Positions 28,403 through 39,125 of a stretch of DNA of 64,000 nt are shown in pieces. The stretch lies in assembly GCF_000615905.1 (NCBI RefSeq), contig NZ_BAMN01000005.1, positions 62,001 through 126,000 on the forward strand. The letters run 5' to 3'. The notes under the pieces were generated by a model. The model saw only the letters and a program-made list of their open reading frames with translations. It made no database searches and had not been told where the DNA came from. The DNA is from Companilactobacillus nodensis DSM 19682 = JCM 14932 = NBRC 107160. GTDB taxonomy: Bacteria > Bacillota > Bacilli > Lactobacillales > Lactobacillaceae. Numbering within the stretch: position 1 is the first letter of the stretch; each line of letters starts with the position of its first letter. Position numbers and translations under genes: made by a program.

Positions 28403-29266
28403 ATGATTGATAACTACTTACTTGAGGAACTAGTTACTTTTAATAAATATGGAACGCTGGCAGCCACTGCTGAAAAGCTAATGGTGACTCAGCCGACTGT
28501 GACTCGAGGAATGCAGAAACTTGAAGACGAATTAGATGTTAAAATATTTGATCGTCAACCTAATCACGTAGCTCTAACCAAAACTGGTATTCTGGCGGTC
28601 AAAGAAGCTCAAAAGGTTCTTGACCAAAATCAAAACTTCATTGACACTGTTCAAAAATACGAAGCAAGTCATACTATGATAAAGGTTGGATCAATAGCTC
28701 CCGGACCTATTATGCTGTTGAAATCCTTAGATGATGTTACTGATAACGTAGTAATAAATGATTCTCTATTACAAACAGATTCAGTTATATCTAGCATAGA
28801 AAATCGTAGTTTTGCCATGATTATTACCAATCAAGAAATCATGACAGATTCAATTGAATCTCGATTCATTGGTAGTGAGAAATTATCTGTTAACCTAGAT
28901 AGGTTCACTTATCTAGCTAACAAAACTTCAGTCACATTTGAAGAACTAAAGGGAATGAGTTTTGTCGTTGTTAACGACATCGGTGTTTGGAAACAGATTG
29001 TTCAAGACAATATTCCTGATGCTCGATTCATGTATCAAGAACAATTCGATGCCTTCACCGAAATAACTCAGTATTCTAACTTCCCATATTTCAGTACAAA
29101 TATTTCTGGTAAAGATAGCCATCATCTTCCAAATAACGATGATGACCGCGTTAGAATTCCTATCAGTGACGATGCCAGCACGGTGGACTTCTACGTTGCT
29201 TATTTGAAGAATCAAAAGTCCAAAGTCAATCCTTTAATTAATCTCATGTCAAAAGCCTGGAATTAA
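28403..29266 (+). CDS. LysR family transcriptional regulator
   Basis: Regulator of 287 residues. The N-terminal helix-turn-helix (EELVTFNKYGTLAATAEKLMVTQPTVTRGMQKLEDELDVKIF, about residues 8-50) is followed by a periplasmic-binding-like effector domain (IKVGSIAPGPIMLL onward). Ribosome site GAGGTG 8 nt before the ATG. It is divergent from the aldo/keto reductase and probably controls it in response to an unknown small molecule. Two terminators follow. Confidence 0.9.
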   Translation: MIDNYLLEELVTFNKYGTLAATAEKLMVTQPTVTRGMQKLEDELDVKIFDRQPNHVALTKTGILAVKEAQKVLDQNQNFIDTVQKYEASHTMIKVGSIAPGPIMLLKSLDDVTDNVVINDSLLQTDSVISSIENRSFAMIITNQEIMTDSIESRFIGSEKLSVNLDRFTYLANKTSVTFEELKGMSFVVVNDIGVWKQIVQDNIPDARFMYQEQFDAFTEITQYSNFPYFSTNISGKDSHHLPNNDDDRVRIPISDDASTVDFYVAYLKNQKSKVNPLINLMSKAWN

Positions 29267-29360
29267 AATAAGTTGCTGTTTTCAAAATAGAAAACAGCAA
29301 CTTATTTTTTATTTATGATAAAAAGCAGAATTCCTCATAATCAGAGGAATTCTGCTTTTT
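29267..29360. terminator. two convergent terminators between lysR and dus
   Basis: AATAAGTTGCTGTTTTC/GAAAACAGCAACTTATT (29267-29308) ends lysR. AAAAAGCAGAATTCCTC/GAGGAATTCTGCTTTTT (29320-29360) serves dus on the minus strand. Both have perfect stems of 17 bp. Confidence 0.85.
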
Positions 29361-29370
29361 ACGTTATATA

Positions 29371-30369
29371 TTATTTCAAATACTTATCTTTCTCAGCCAA
29401 AATCTTACGTACATCGTCAGTCGACTTAGTATCCATCATCGCATTTCTCAAATCAGTCGCACCCAATTCTGGTCGAGCATAGATTTTGAAGAAACGTTTG
29501 AGCGATGGGAAACGTGGCATATCGTACTTCTTTGAAAAGTCATCAAACAGATTTAGTTGCATCTGTAACAGATCCAAAAGATCATCAAGTGAATGTATTG
29601 TTGGATTCTTTTCAAAGGCAAACGGATTGGCAAAGACTCCACGTCCAATCATAATTCCATCTAATCCAGGATGCTCTTGCGCTAATTTCAAGCCAGCTTG
29701 ATAATCAGGAATATCTCCATTGATCTGAATCAATGTTTGTGGAGCAATTTCATCCCGCATCTTAATAATATCGTTGATAACTTCCAGGTGAGCCGGAACC
29801 TTACTCATCTCCATCTTTGTTCTCAGATGAATAGTTAGCACATCAACGTCTTGTTGCAGCAAAAATGGGATCCAATCTTTGAATTCTTCAACCTTGCTAT
29901 AACCAAGACGTGTCTTAGCACTAACGGCTAATCCTGAGGTTTTTGCTGCCGCAATTACATCTTGAGCCCATTGATGGTTCCTAATCAAATCACTACCACC
30001 ATGATTCTTAATAACCGTTCCATCTGGACATCCCATATTGATATCTATTGCTTCAAATCCCTGTTCTTTCAATGAAGAAGCCGCAGATTCAAAGTCAGCA
30101 GCTTCATTTCCCCATAGTTGAACGACCGGACGTGTCTTTTCCCTTGAATCGATGTATAGCCGACCATGAATAGGGAACTTAGTATTCGGATTCGTAATTG
30201 CCTTCGCATAGACGAATTCACTGAAGAATGTATCTGGAGCACACGCCTGTGTTATAACCTGACGAAAGACTGTATTACTAACGGCCTCCATCGGTGCCAT
30301 GCTAAAGAATGGACGATGTTCTGATTTGGCTCGAGCTGATATTTTTGACCAAAATGCTGATTCTGTCAA
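29371..30369 (-). CDS. tRNA-dihydrouridine synthase
   Basis: FMN-dependent enzyme of 332 residues that reduces uridine in the tRNA D-loop. It shows PFFSMAPMEAVSNTVFRQ at the start of the TIM barrel, the catalytic cysteine in IDINMGCPDGTVIKNHGGSDL (key residues NMGCPD), and the FMN phosphate loop GIMIGRGVFANPF. The start is a TTG at 30369 with AGAGG upstream. Its N-terminus is longer than classical DusB and it appears to belong to a Firmicutes DusB-related subgroup. Monocistronic. Confidence 0.88.
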   Translation of the reverse strand: MTESAFWSKISARAKSEHRPFFSMAPMEAVSNTVFRQVITQACAPDTFFSEFVYAKAITNPNTKFPIHGRLYIDSREKTRPVVQLWGNEAADFESAASSLKEQGFEAIDINMGCPDGTVIKNHGGSDLIRNHQWAQDVIAAAKTSGLAVSAKTRLGYSKVEEFKDWIPFLLQQDVDVLTIHLRTKMEMSKVPAHLEVINDIIKMRDEIAPQTLIQINGDIPDYQAGLKLAQEHPGLDGIMIGRGVFANPFAFEKNPTIHSLDDLLDLLQMQLNLFDDFSKKYDMPRFPSLKRFFKIYARPELGATDLRNAMMDTKSTDDVRKILAEKDKYLK

Positions 30370-30546
30370 ACTGACTTACCTCTTTAATTGTTAAAAGTTT
30401 CATATCAATAATATACTACTAGTTTATTTGTTAAGAATCTAATATTTAATCTAAAGGCTACTTAGTTTTTTTAAAATGTATTTTCTTGAAGTGTACATTA
30501 AAGTTTATGATAACCACATCAATTAAACAAAAAGGAAGAAATAACA

Positions 30547-30737
30547 ATGACAATTTAACATTAATGGCACGCCACCTACAAAGATTGAATATCAATGATG
30601 ACCGTGAAAGAGTTATCCAAGGTGAACTATTCGGCGGACACGACGTCTCAATTAGGAGCATCGCCGATTTAGTAGTTAGATTATCACATGATCCAAAACT
30701 TGGTTCACGTGATAGTTTGGAAATCAACAGAAAATAA
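30547..30737 (+). pseudogene. remnant of an SDR-type NAD(P)-binding protein with an internal deletion
   Basis: A ribosome site (AAAGGAAG) and ATGACAATT are followed at once by a sequence reading LTLMARHLQRLNINDDRERVIQG, normally found about 35 residues into these proteins. It then reads SIRSIADLVVRLSHDPKLGS, which is the C-terminal segment. The nucleotide-binding glycine loop and the catalytic middle are missing. The start is also out of frame with the rest. This is a deletion remnant of a paralogue of the next gene; neighbouring paralogues end similarly. Confidence 0.7.
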
Positions 30738-30757
30738 CATAATAGAAGGAAAATAAA

Positions 30758-31403
30758 ATGAAACTATTAATTTTAGCAGCTAACGGACAAATTGCCCGTA
30801 TCGTAGAAGATAGAATTTTGAGTGAAGATGAATTCAAAGACGTTGACTTGACATTAGGGTTGCGTAACAGTAACCGCCTATCCAATTTGGTTAGCAACTC
30901 TCGCGTTAAAGTAATCGAAATAGATCTTGAAAATGAAAAATCAGTTGATGATGCCGTTGCTAGACAAGACATGGTATTCGTAGCTATTATTGATCATGAT
31001 GATGATAACGCCATGACAAATAACGTTATCAAAGCTATGAAAGAGAATCACGTTAATCGTGTCGCATTTAGTAATATTCTTGGTATCTACAACGAAGTTC
31101 CTGGTGAGTTCGGCCGTTGGAACCATGAACAAGTTAAGTGGGGATTAAAGGCAGCTCTTAATTCTGACAAGTTATTGGAACAATCAGGCTTAACATACAC
31201 GACACTTTGCCTACCTTGGTTGAATGATCGTGATGAAGTTAAGTATGTTGTTACAACCAAAACAATACAATGGTGTTTCAGGTTCACGTCAAAGTGTCGC
31301 TGATATTGTATTGGATATCATCAAGGATTCCAATTATGGTGCCAATGACAGCTTAGGTATGGCTGATCCTGATACACAAGGTTTGGATCGTCCAGTATAT
31401 TAA
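30758..31403 (+). pseudogene. NAD(P)-binding SDR-family protein, frameshifted
   Basis: Atypical short-chain dehydrogenase (NmrA/NAD(P)H-binding type), about 214 residues if repaired. It opens MKLLILAANGQIARIVEDRI (variant of the GxxGxxG loop) and has VFVAIIDH, NILGIYNEV and YTTLCLPWLND. The conserved C-terminus GSRQSVADIVLDIIKDS is in the other frame. An extra A in the A4 run at 31259-31262 explains the break. It lies directly after a deleted paralogue and before a strong terminator. Similar genes occur at 44.3 and 45.9 kb. Function unknown; such proteins are often redox-stress induced. Confidence 0.78.
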
Positions 31404-31409
31404 AAAATA

Positions 31410-31460
31410 AAAAAACGTTCTTCAAAACCATGTTGGATTCATGGTTTGAAGAACGTTTTT
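31410..31460. terminator. bidirectional terminator
   Basis: AAAAACGTTCTTCAAA pairs with TTTGAAGAACGTTTTT around an inner CCATG/CATGG. It ends both the SDR gene and the ddmE-like gene. Confidence 0.85.
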
Positions 31461-31473
31461 ATTTTTCTAAATC

Positions 31474-33606
31474 CTACTTTGTCACAGGATTCATTTTGGA
31501 AAATTCCTTATTAAATTTAACTGCATATGGTCTAACTGTTGGTTGATTAACTCGAATAAAATCAACATCAAACATTTTGATCAATAAAGATTCAGAAATA
31601 CTATTTTCTTTTTCACTAATAAGTTTACGAATAGGATGCCCATTGTTGTAACTCAATCGAACATTTTCCGTACTATCGGCAATAAGAATATATTTATAAT
31701 AAAATTTCTCTTTATTACTTGAAGATATCCCATCAAGCTCACGATATATGTGTATGCCATAAAGAGAGCCATAACTTTGCTTGAGTTCTCCACCCTTATG
31801 ATTACTGAATGGTAAGTAATTGGAAGGTAACTTAGGATTCATTCGATTTCTTTTAAACTTATAATTTACAAACTCCTTCATTACTTTTGAGTTTCCTCTA
31901 AAACCAAAATCATCCTTCATTAACTTTCTAAAATGACCCATAGTCACTTTACCTATATCTAATTCTTCCAAATATTCACACACGTCAAACACATCTTTTT
32001 TGACCGATGGGGATTTCTGAGTTTGCTCAAAATTTTTTAAGTCTGAAATCAGTAAATTTACTTTGACCAGATTATCCGGATTAGCCCACAGTAATCGATA
32101 ACCAATTTCACTTATCTCCGGAAATGCGTAATAATCAGTTCTCTTAATTAAATTGAGATTATCCAAATCTTTGAAAAAAATACATTCGATTTGCCACTTT
32201 ACAGACTCAGGTTTTATGTTATTGTCAGCAATAAAACCTCGAATTGTAGAGTATCGAGAATTAGTCTCATCAAAAAAATTCTTCTTTTGAACACTTTCGA
32301 ATTGAGTAACTCCGTCAGAGGTATTTTCGAAAATAATCGCATTATTATTTTCGTCAAAGGTAATGAATGTATACCCTGCAAATAGTTTATTTTCTTCAAA
32401 AACTGATTTTGGAATGTGATTCTCTAAAATACTTCTCTTGACATCAAACTCCTGAAACAATTTAATTACCAAACTACTGGATTCTAAAGAATCTTTTGGA
32501 GCCGCTAAATTAGACGTAGTTATATTTTGAATTATGACATCATCATAACTGTTCCGATGGGGATCAGTTTTATCTTGATAATTTTCCTTTGGTTCAATAA
32601 TGGCTAAATTATATCCTGAATGATATTCATCTTTCTTATTAGTATTTAAAATTGCAATACCTTCTTTTTGAAGGAGTTTATTGGTTGCTTTGATAAATTG
32701 TTTTGATTATTTACTCTTTACCAGGTCCACGACATTGATTGGCTCACATACATACCTCTGTTTAAGTCCTTCTAGATACGATTGCTTTGATTTCTCCATT
32801 GAGTGTGCACTTTCGTCTGCAGAATTGACAGAGTTGAAATCAATATGAATATACTTTTCAAATTGGGAGTTTAAATCATCCAGCAGATTTTGAATGATGA
32901 CAATTTCAGAATCACGAAAGTCAGAATAATTTCCATTTTGGAAATAATCAACGGCATGTTTATTCCCAGGTTCTTTGTGTTCAATCCAATATTCTTTACC
33001 CTTTTCAAATTCATAAACTTGTTTGGGCACTAAATCATTGTCATCCCATAAATACCTAACATGTGATCCTGGTCTATTAGTTTTCATAAAAGACTTAACT
33101 TGCCACTTCAAAGAATTGAAGTATTTAAGTGATAAGCAATATCGAAAATTATTTCTCTTTGTCTTTTGATTGGAGATTGGATAGTAGAATTTCCCATATG
33201 TACTAGTAGGCCTTCCTTTTTCATCAATATACTTCGGAAAATTCATGGCAGCATATAAATTCAAAAACAAATTAATTATCGTAGGTGGATAATTCAAAAT
33301 CTCTCTAAGATCAATTTTATTAATTTTAACGTTACCCAAATGGAGGTCTTCCAATTTCTTTACCGTGAAGTCTCCCTTTAGTGCCACAGCATACTTGCAA
33401 AAATGTTGATTAATGATTATACACATTGGTTGATTATATAACTTGTAATATGAGATATCTTTGTGTGTGTCCTTGGAATCGATATTCGAAATTTTAAACA
33501 AATCAAATTTGTTCATAAAATTATCTATATTAGTTTCTGTAATCTGCACATCAATCGTGTTTAATAGTGTTTTGTATTTCTTCGAAGATCGTTCTGACAT
33601 TGTCAT
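31474..33606 (-). pseudogene. Argonaute-like DdmE-type protein, interrupted by an in-frame stop
   Basis: About 710 residues if the TAA at 32707-32709 is read through. The two halves (33606-32707 and 32706-31474) are in the same frame, and the sequence between them stays open and protein-like (SKQFIKATNKLL, then YHSGYNLAIIEPKENY, TDPHRN, VIIQNIT). Low-GC and mostly without recognisable motifs. Assigned to the DdmE (prokaryotic Argonaute-like) position because it directly follows and overlaps (56 nt) a 1,190-residue helicase-nuclease of DdmD size and layout, and because the LAIIEP...DPHRN segment resembles a MID/PIWI-type core. Start ATG at 33606 has AAGGGG 9 nt upstream. A pPIWI_RE-type protein is the main alternative. 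Sure of the gene, only moderately sure of the family. Confidence 0.55.
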
Positions 33607-36600
33607 GATAAATTTCCCCTTTAGAATTCATTAATGCCGGGATAACAATTATTTTCCCATCCCCACTTTTCCAAATGTGATAATCATTATCTGCAAAAAT
33701 ATTAATAACAAAAACTTTGTCAGCATTTGTTTTATCAAGTTTTTGACGTATTTTCTTTAACATACCATCAACTGTCTGATCATAAGACTCATCCCAATTT
33801 TTGAAGTCAATAAATATCCGATTTGAACCAACTTGATAATCAAATACTTCAAAAAAATCGGAAGAGGTGTATCTGGAGATTTTAATTGAATTTGATTCAC
33901 TATTGATAATTGCTTCTCCAGCTTTTTCACCAATTACCGCTTTATAAAAATTTTTAAAAATCACCGGGTTCATCATCAAATCATTGGGTTTAAATTCAGT
34001 TGCGTATCCATTATCTTGAAAAAACTTTTTCACCACATTATTTTTCATTAAAATCGGCAACGTCGAATTTGCTTCGTTAATAAGATTTCTATATTTGTTA
34101 AGGTCTCGAAATTCGAACTTGTATTTTTTCATCTGAACATCAAATTTAAAGCAATATCCAGTTGGATCAAGGATTCGAATATATCGGTTAAAAATTTTGT
34201 CACATGGTTGGTGCTGTAGCGAGATTGTCGGATATTTCAAACATAATTCTCGCATTTTTTCATACTCATAAATTGCATCTTCTTTTTCTTGCTGACTTAT
34301 CTTCAATGAATTAATTCGAGAAAGCATTTGCTTGAGATCAATATTCATGTAATTTGTTTTATTGTTTGCAAGCGATTTTAGTTGATCATCTTCTTTTGAA
34401 ATTTGTTCTTCTGACGTCTCAGCAAAAATTATATGATTATAAATTGCACCCAATTCTGGTACCAATTGGTTATTTTCTTCAAGTTCTTTCATATCTTCCA
34501 AAGGCAATTGCTCTATTAGAGAACTAGAAATAACAATAAATACTTCGTTCTTTAAAAATGATCGAGTTAACCTTCCCACTGATTGGATTAATATCTTAAG
34601 AACTTTCCTTTTGGCAGCTAAAGACTTATTTAAATTTTTGACTTTTAATTTAAAGTTATCTTCGGAATCTCCGGGAACTTTCCTTATTGAAATTCTGTCT
34701 AGGCATGATTGGATTAGAGCCTTTTCTTCATCTGGGGAGATATAATATCTAGTAGCTGAATACTCCGTTTGAAGCATAAATCTAATTGCATTATCTTCAG
34801 AAAAATTCTTATCTAACAAGTTTTCAGTTAGATAGGAAACTTTCCCTAAGTAAATGCCATCAAAATCTTTTAAACTGAAACGTTTATCTTTCTTAGATGT
34901 AAAACTATCATCTACAATTCGAATTAAATTTTCTTTTGATGAAGCTTATATTGCAAGTTTTGGCCATCGCCGATAGTTTGATACGTACTCAAAACATAAA
35001 TGTTTTCGCCTTGAGACAATCTCTCCAATATAGATTCTTTATTTTTACGGAAATCTGAGCTATTGAGCTTCTCGAGTGATGCATTTTTAAGGTATTTTTG
35101 ATTATAAGCTTCAAAAATATCCTTTAATTTATCCAAATCTAATTTATTATCTTTTGACTTGGCTTCCTTATTCGTCAAACACAAAAATGACTGACATTGC
35201 TTGTTTTCAAAATATACTTTAAAGGATTGAACTATTTCTAAATACTGTTTTAATACATAATTGGCCTTTACATCTCCCAGTTGGAAAGCAATTGTATTCA
35301 CAATTTCTGGAACATCAGAGAATACGTAGTTAACTATTTCTTTGACATGTAGATAATCCAATTTTTTAGGCATAGAGTTCATAATTTCATTGATTTTACT
35401 AGTGTCTGCAACATTCACTCTAACGTTTGAATTTTCATACGAATGATTTAGAATTTTCATCCTTTCTTTGGTTTCATCCGTTAGAAACTGTGTTCCATCT
35501 ACAAAGTGGCTACCTAAAACTTCTTTTAAATATGACAAATCATAATTCGATAAAGGACTATCTATGTTAGCCGTTGCTGACAGCCCAATAATGTGCGCCG
35601 CCTTCGCCAAATTGGCCAAAGTTTTTTCCGGAGTTTCAGAAATTCTATACGCACTCAACTCCGTAACAAATCGATTGTCATCTCTATTTTCAAGTGTAAT
35701 CAGCTTTAATATGTGATCAAACATATCATTAGTTCTAGGTAATTCCTTCATCCTATTTTTTGGAATTGAACTTCGAAATTGATTATCACTTTCGATGATT
35801 AAGCTTCTTAAATGTCCACTCTTAATGCCATAATAACTTAACACTGATGAAAACGTGTTTTCATAATCTGGATCAACACGTTTTTGACTCGTATCATATT
35901 GCGTTTCTTGAATTTGATATTTCACAATTGTTTCAACAAAATGTCTCACGGAGTTGAAAAAACGATCTATCGAATAAAAAAGTCCAAATATATTGATACT
36001 ACTAGCTGAAACTTCATTCTTAGATACATATTTCATATCAACTTCGTTTCTAGACTTATTCCAAATATTTTGAAGTCTAAGTTTGTTATTACCACTTGAG
36101 AACGTTAACCTTTTGCCACTGTAGAAAACAAATTCTCTGCGATTTACTGGTTGATTCAAGTACCATTGTGCATCTACATGATAGGTATCAATAACATAAT
36201 CAAAATTTGCTTTTAAATCTTGAAATTTTTTTGCAATAGATTTCTTATGCGTAACTTCCTTTAATATTCGATACGATTTCGTAATATCAATTTTAAAAAT
36301 ATCCTGAAAACTCATGAAATCTGCAAGAGCATTCCCTTTATTCTTCAATGAATTCTCAAGAATATTTTCTAAAAATACATTTTTTGTAGCATCAAATTCA
36401 TCCATAACAATAATTGAATTATCGATTAACTCGGACTCTAATTTGAATCTTTTAGCGCCATCCACTATTGACTGATATGATTTGTCAAATTTTGAAGTAT
36501 TCATCAAGAGTACGTCATACTCTTCAATAAAAACTTCTGGGTAAAGCTTGGCAATCCATTGATAATCTTTATTGCTTTTTATCAACTTTTTCTTACACTG

Positions 36601-37119
36601 GAGGATTTCTTTGTTAGTTTTATTAATAATCTCAACTGCGGAATTCAAATATCTTATTACAGATTTTCTTAACTCTTTTTGCAACCCACCCTGATTATCT
36701 TTAATTGAACCATTCTTTATTAATTGTTCTGCTACAGCGCCAGAATCATTATTTTTATTTTGAATATACTAATTTACGCTACTTTCTAATTTCGAAATCA
36801 AAGGTTGGTACTCTTTTAAAAAAGACTTTGGAAATTGTGTTTTTGGAAAATTGTCGATTAAATTATTGAATTCAGATTTAACCTCGAATATTTTTTTTGG
36901 TCCACCGACTTGTTCATTTTTCGCGATCAACTTTTTTAACTCAGCAGTTGGTATATTATTGTTTTTATTCGTAATATACCAAATTTTTCGACCATCATTT
37001 TTACGTCGTGATATATATTCTAAAATTGCATGCGTTTTACCTTGCCCAGTTGGAACTGAAACCGTGGTTATGCCATAATCTTGATTCTTATCTATTATTT
37101 CAAAATCTTTCCAATTCAT
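33551..37119 (-). pseudogene. SF2 helicase with C-terminal PD-(D/E)xK nuclease, DdmD-like, interrupted by a stop codon and a frameshift
   Basis: About 1,189 residues if repaired. Walker A is VPTGQGKT (residues 22-29); Walker B is IIVMDEFD; motif III is IGLSATAN; motif V is STYQTIGDGQNLQY; motif VI is QSVGRLTRS. The C-terminus has a restriction-like core: FFEVFDYQV, then RIFIDFKNW, with the acidic and lysine residues expected of PD-(D/E)xK nucleases. Two lesions: TAG at 36769-36771 (frame unchanged, so a substitution), and a missing A at about 34945-34948 (QYKASSKENLIR restored). Start ATG 37119 is preceded by GTGAGG. The size, helicase-nuclease fusion and overlapping partner gene match the DdmDE plasmid-elimination system. 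Alternative: a pPIWI_RE-associated helicase. Confidence 0.65.
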
Positions 37120-37199
37120 TTTATACCTCACTTTGACGCTTTATGCGTATTATTATATCGCTAGATTGAGAATATGTTCTTAACATTTAGAACAATTTC

Positions 37200-37810
37200 T
37201 ACATTGGAAGATCTTTCTGGTCAGCCATAATCTGATCCACTATTTGTATTTTTTCTCTACCTTTAAGGCCCCAAACAGGTTCATTAATTATTTTAGGATG
37301 TCTCGCTCCAGTTTTGTTTCATGTGATTCCTTATTTTTCTTGATAAGTTCTTCTCTTAAACGGTCTATCTCGCTTTTGTTAGCTTGTTAGCACAGTTTCT
37401 GCTTACTTTTTTTATAGTTGATGGCCTACCTTTTGGAGGAGGCTTTAAAGAATCAATGCTATAGTAATGCACAGATCTGGCAAGCTAGAATATCGTACTT
37501 TGTGGCTACCTCTATTAAAGTTACATCATGGTTTTGATAGTAGTCTATCACACTCATTTTAAACTCAAGTGAGAATGTTCGCTTAGTTCTCCTTCTTATA
37601 AGAAAATCATCTCCCTTGAGCCGAAAGTTTTGAGCTAAATTTTTTATTAATCTTAAAGGAACATTGTATTCTTCAGTTAATGTACGTGAACTGATATTAT
37701 CTGTGATATATTTTCTGACTATCTCGGCTGTTAGTGTTGCACTATATTTGACCATATAAAAAGTGCTCCATATCGTTAGATTTCTTGTCTAACTATTATG
37801 GAGCACTTTA
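37200..37810 (-). mobile_element. IS3-family (IS150-like) orfA remnant with end hairpin
   Basis: A 98-codon start (37755-37459) encodes the double helix-turn-helix head of an IS150-type OrfA (MVKYSATLTAEIVRKYI, then KRTFSLEFKMSVIDYYQNHDVTL). After stops and frame changes, a degraded continuation (PPPKGRPSTIKK, then EELIKKNKE) matches the OrfA C-terminus. No orfB is left. A hairpin, AAAGTGCTCCATA/TATGGAGCACTTT (37759-37810), lies 4 nt before the ATG, as in many IS ends where it blocks read-through translation. Position right behind the ddmDE-like genes marks the edge of an accessory island. Confidence 0.7.
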
Positions 37811-37900
37811 ATTATTCGATTGGATTTTTCATATTTAATAGAATTCCATTGGCAACTAGGCTAAACTCTTTAATAGAAAAAACAAAAGAGGTTCAATCAC

Positions 37901-39085
37901 ATGAGTAAATTCTCGGTACTAATTACATTGTTTGCTGCCCTAGCAACGCCACTAATAATGGCACGCTTTCGAATCACCAGAATACCAGGAACGGTCGCCG
38001 AAATAATTATGGGAATCATTATCGGTAAAACTGGCTTCAATATTGTACAGCCTAGTTCTACCCTGACCTACCTAGCCAACCTGGGTGTTATCATGCTGAT
38101 TTTTTTAGGTGGAATGGAGATTGACTTTTCACTATTCGAAAAAAAGCCCAAAGGAGCTGAGAAATCTCCTTTAGGCCTAGCGTTCGGTAGTTTCATGTCT
38201 GTCTTAATAATGTCGATCATCTTAAGTGTGGCACTGTACTACACTGGATTGTTCAACAACATTATCTTAGCAACAATTCTTGTCAGCACAATTGCACTGG
38301 GTGTAATCATATCATTGCTCACCGAGGCCGGACTGTTAGATAACGAATACGGTCAAACCATGCTGTTAATATCAGCGATGGGTGAATTCATCCCCTTAGT
38401 TGCTTTAACAATTTATTCTGCTGTCCAACAAAAAAACTACTTTTCAGCCTTCCTTTTGCCAGTTATCTTCATTGCCGCCATTGCTCTATTGAGACGATTC
38501 AAGCGTATCTACGTCTTCTTCGACAACATCGACAAAACAACAACTCAACTAGATATTCGATTAGCATTCTTCTTGATTTTTACATTAGTAACTGTTGCTG
38601 AACAAATCGGCGCTGAAAGTATTCTTGGTGCCTTCTTGGCTGGTGTAGTTATGAAATTGCTCAATCCAAAGAAAGACACTCAAGAAAAGCTCAGTTCAAT
38701 GGCATATGGATTCTTTGTCCCCATTTTCTTCATCGTTACGGGGGTAAACTTGAACCTAAGAACAATGTTCAAAGATACTAATGCTTTGTTATTGATACCT
38801 GTCTTCTTCGTGGCCTTTATCTTAGCAAAATCGATTATCTACTTTGTTCTCAGACACAAATTTGACAACCGTCATTCAATTGGTGCAACGATTCTGATGT
38901 CAACAACCATCACGTTGGTCTTGCCTATCTTACAAGTCGGACAAAACCTCAAAATAATTAATGAAGCTCAGAATGGTGCTATTACGTTAGCCGCTATCAT
39001 TACATGTATCGTCTGTCCGATGATCTTCAATAAAATATTAAGTTCTGATGAACCAAAAATCCAAGAGGTTAAAGGCTTCAATTGA
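37901..39085 (+). CDS. CPA2-type cation:proton antiporter (KefB/NapA-like)
   Basis: Membrane protein of 394 residues with about 12-13 helices. Features of the family are seen: RIPGTVAEIIMGIIIGKTG, LIFLGGMEIDFSLF, STIALGVIISLLTEAGLL and IGAESILGAFLAGVVM. It ends without a TrkA-N or TrkA-C domain, so it is the short NapA-like type exchanging Na+ or K+ for H+. Ribosome site AGAGG before ATG 37901. The relBE pair follows at a short distance. Confidence 0.87.
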   Translation: MSKFSVLITLFAALATPLIMARFRITRIPGTVAEIIMGIIIGKTGFNIVQPSSTLTYLANLGVIMLIFLGGMEIDFSLFEKKPKGAEKSPLGLAFGSFMSVLIMSIILSVALYYTGLFNNIILATILVSTIALGVIISLLTEAGLLDNEYGQTMLLISAMGEFIPLVALTIYSAVQQKNYFSAFLLPVIFIAAIALLRRFKRIYVFFDNIDKTTTQLDIRLAFFLIFTLVTVAEQIGAESILGAFLAGVVMKLLNPKKDTQEKLSSMAYGFFVPIFFIVTGVNLNLRTMFKDTNALLLIPVFFVAFILAKSIIYFVLRHKFDNRHSIGATILMSTTITLVLPILQVGQNLKIINEAQNGAITLAAIITCIVCPMIFNKILSSDEPKIQEVKGFN

Positions 39086-39125
39086 AGTCTAAACCATGGT
39101 ATTATGCAATTGGAGGTGTATTGGT

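Noticed and set aside
31474-37119. pPIWI_RE-type three-gene system instead of DdmDE
   Set aside because: The partner is about 710 residues and the nuclease is fused to the helicase, which fits DdmDE size and two-gene layout better. Not excluded; kept as the alternative.
37150-37195. LexA-like box (GAATATGTTCT) before the helicase gene
   Set aside because: Not a perfect match to the Gram-positive CGAACATATGTTCG consensus, and the overlapping GTTCT/AGAAC arms are imperfect.
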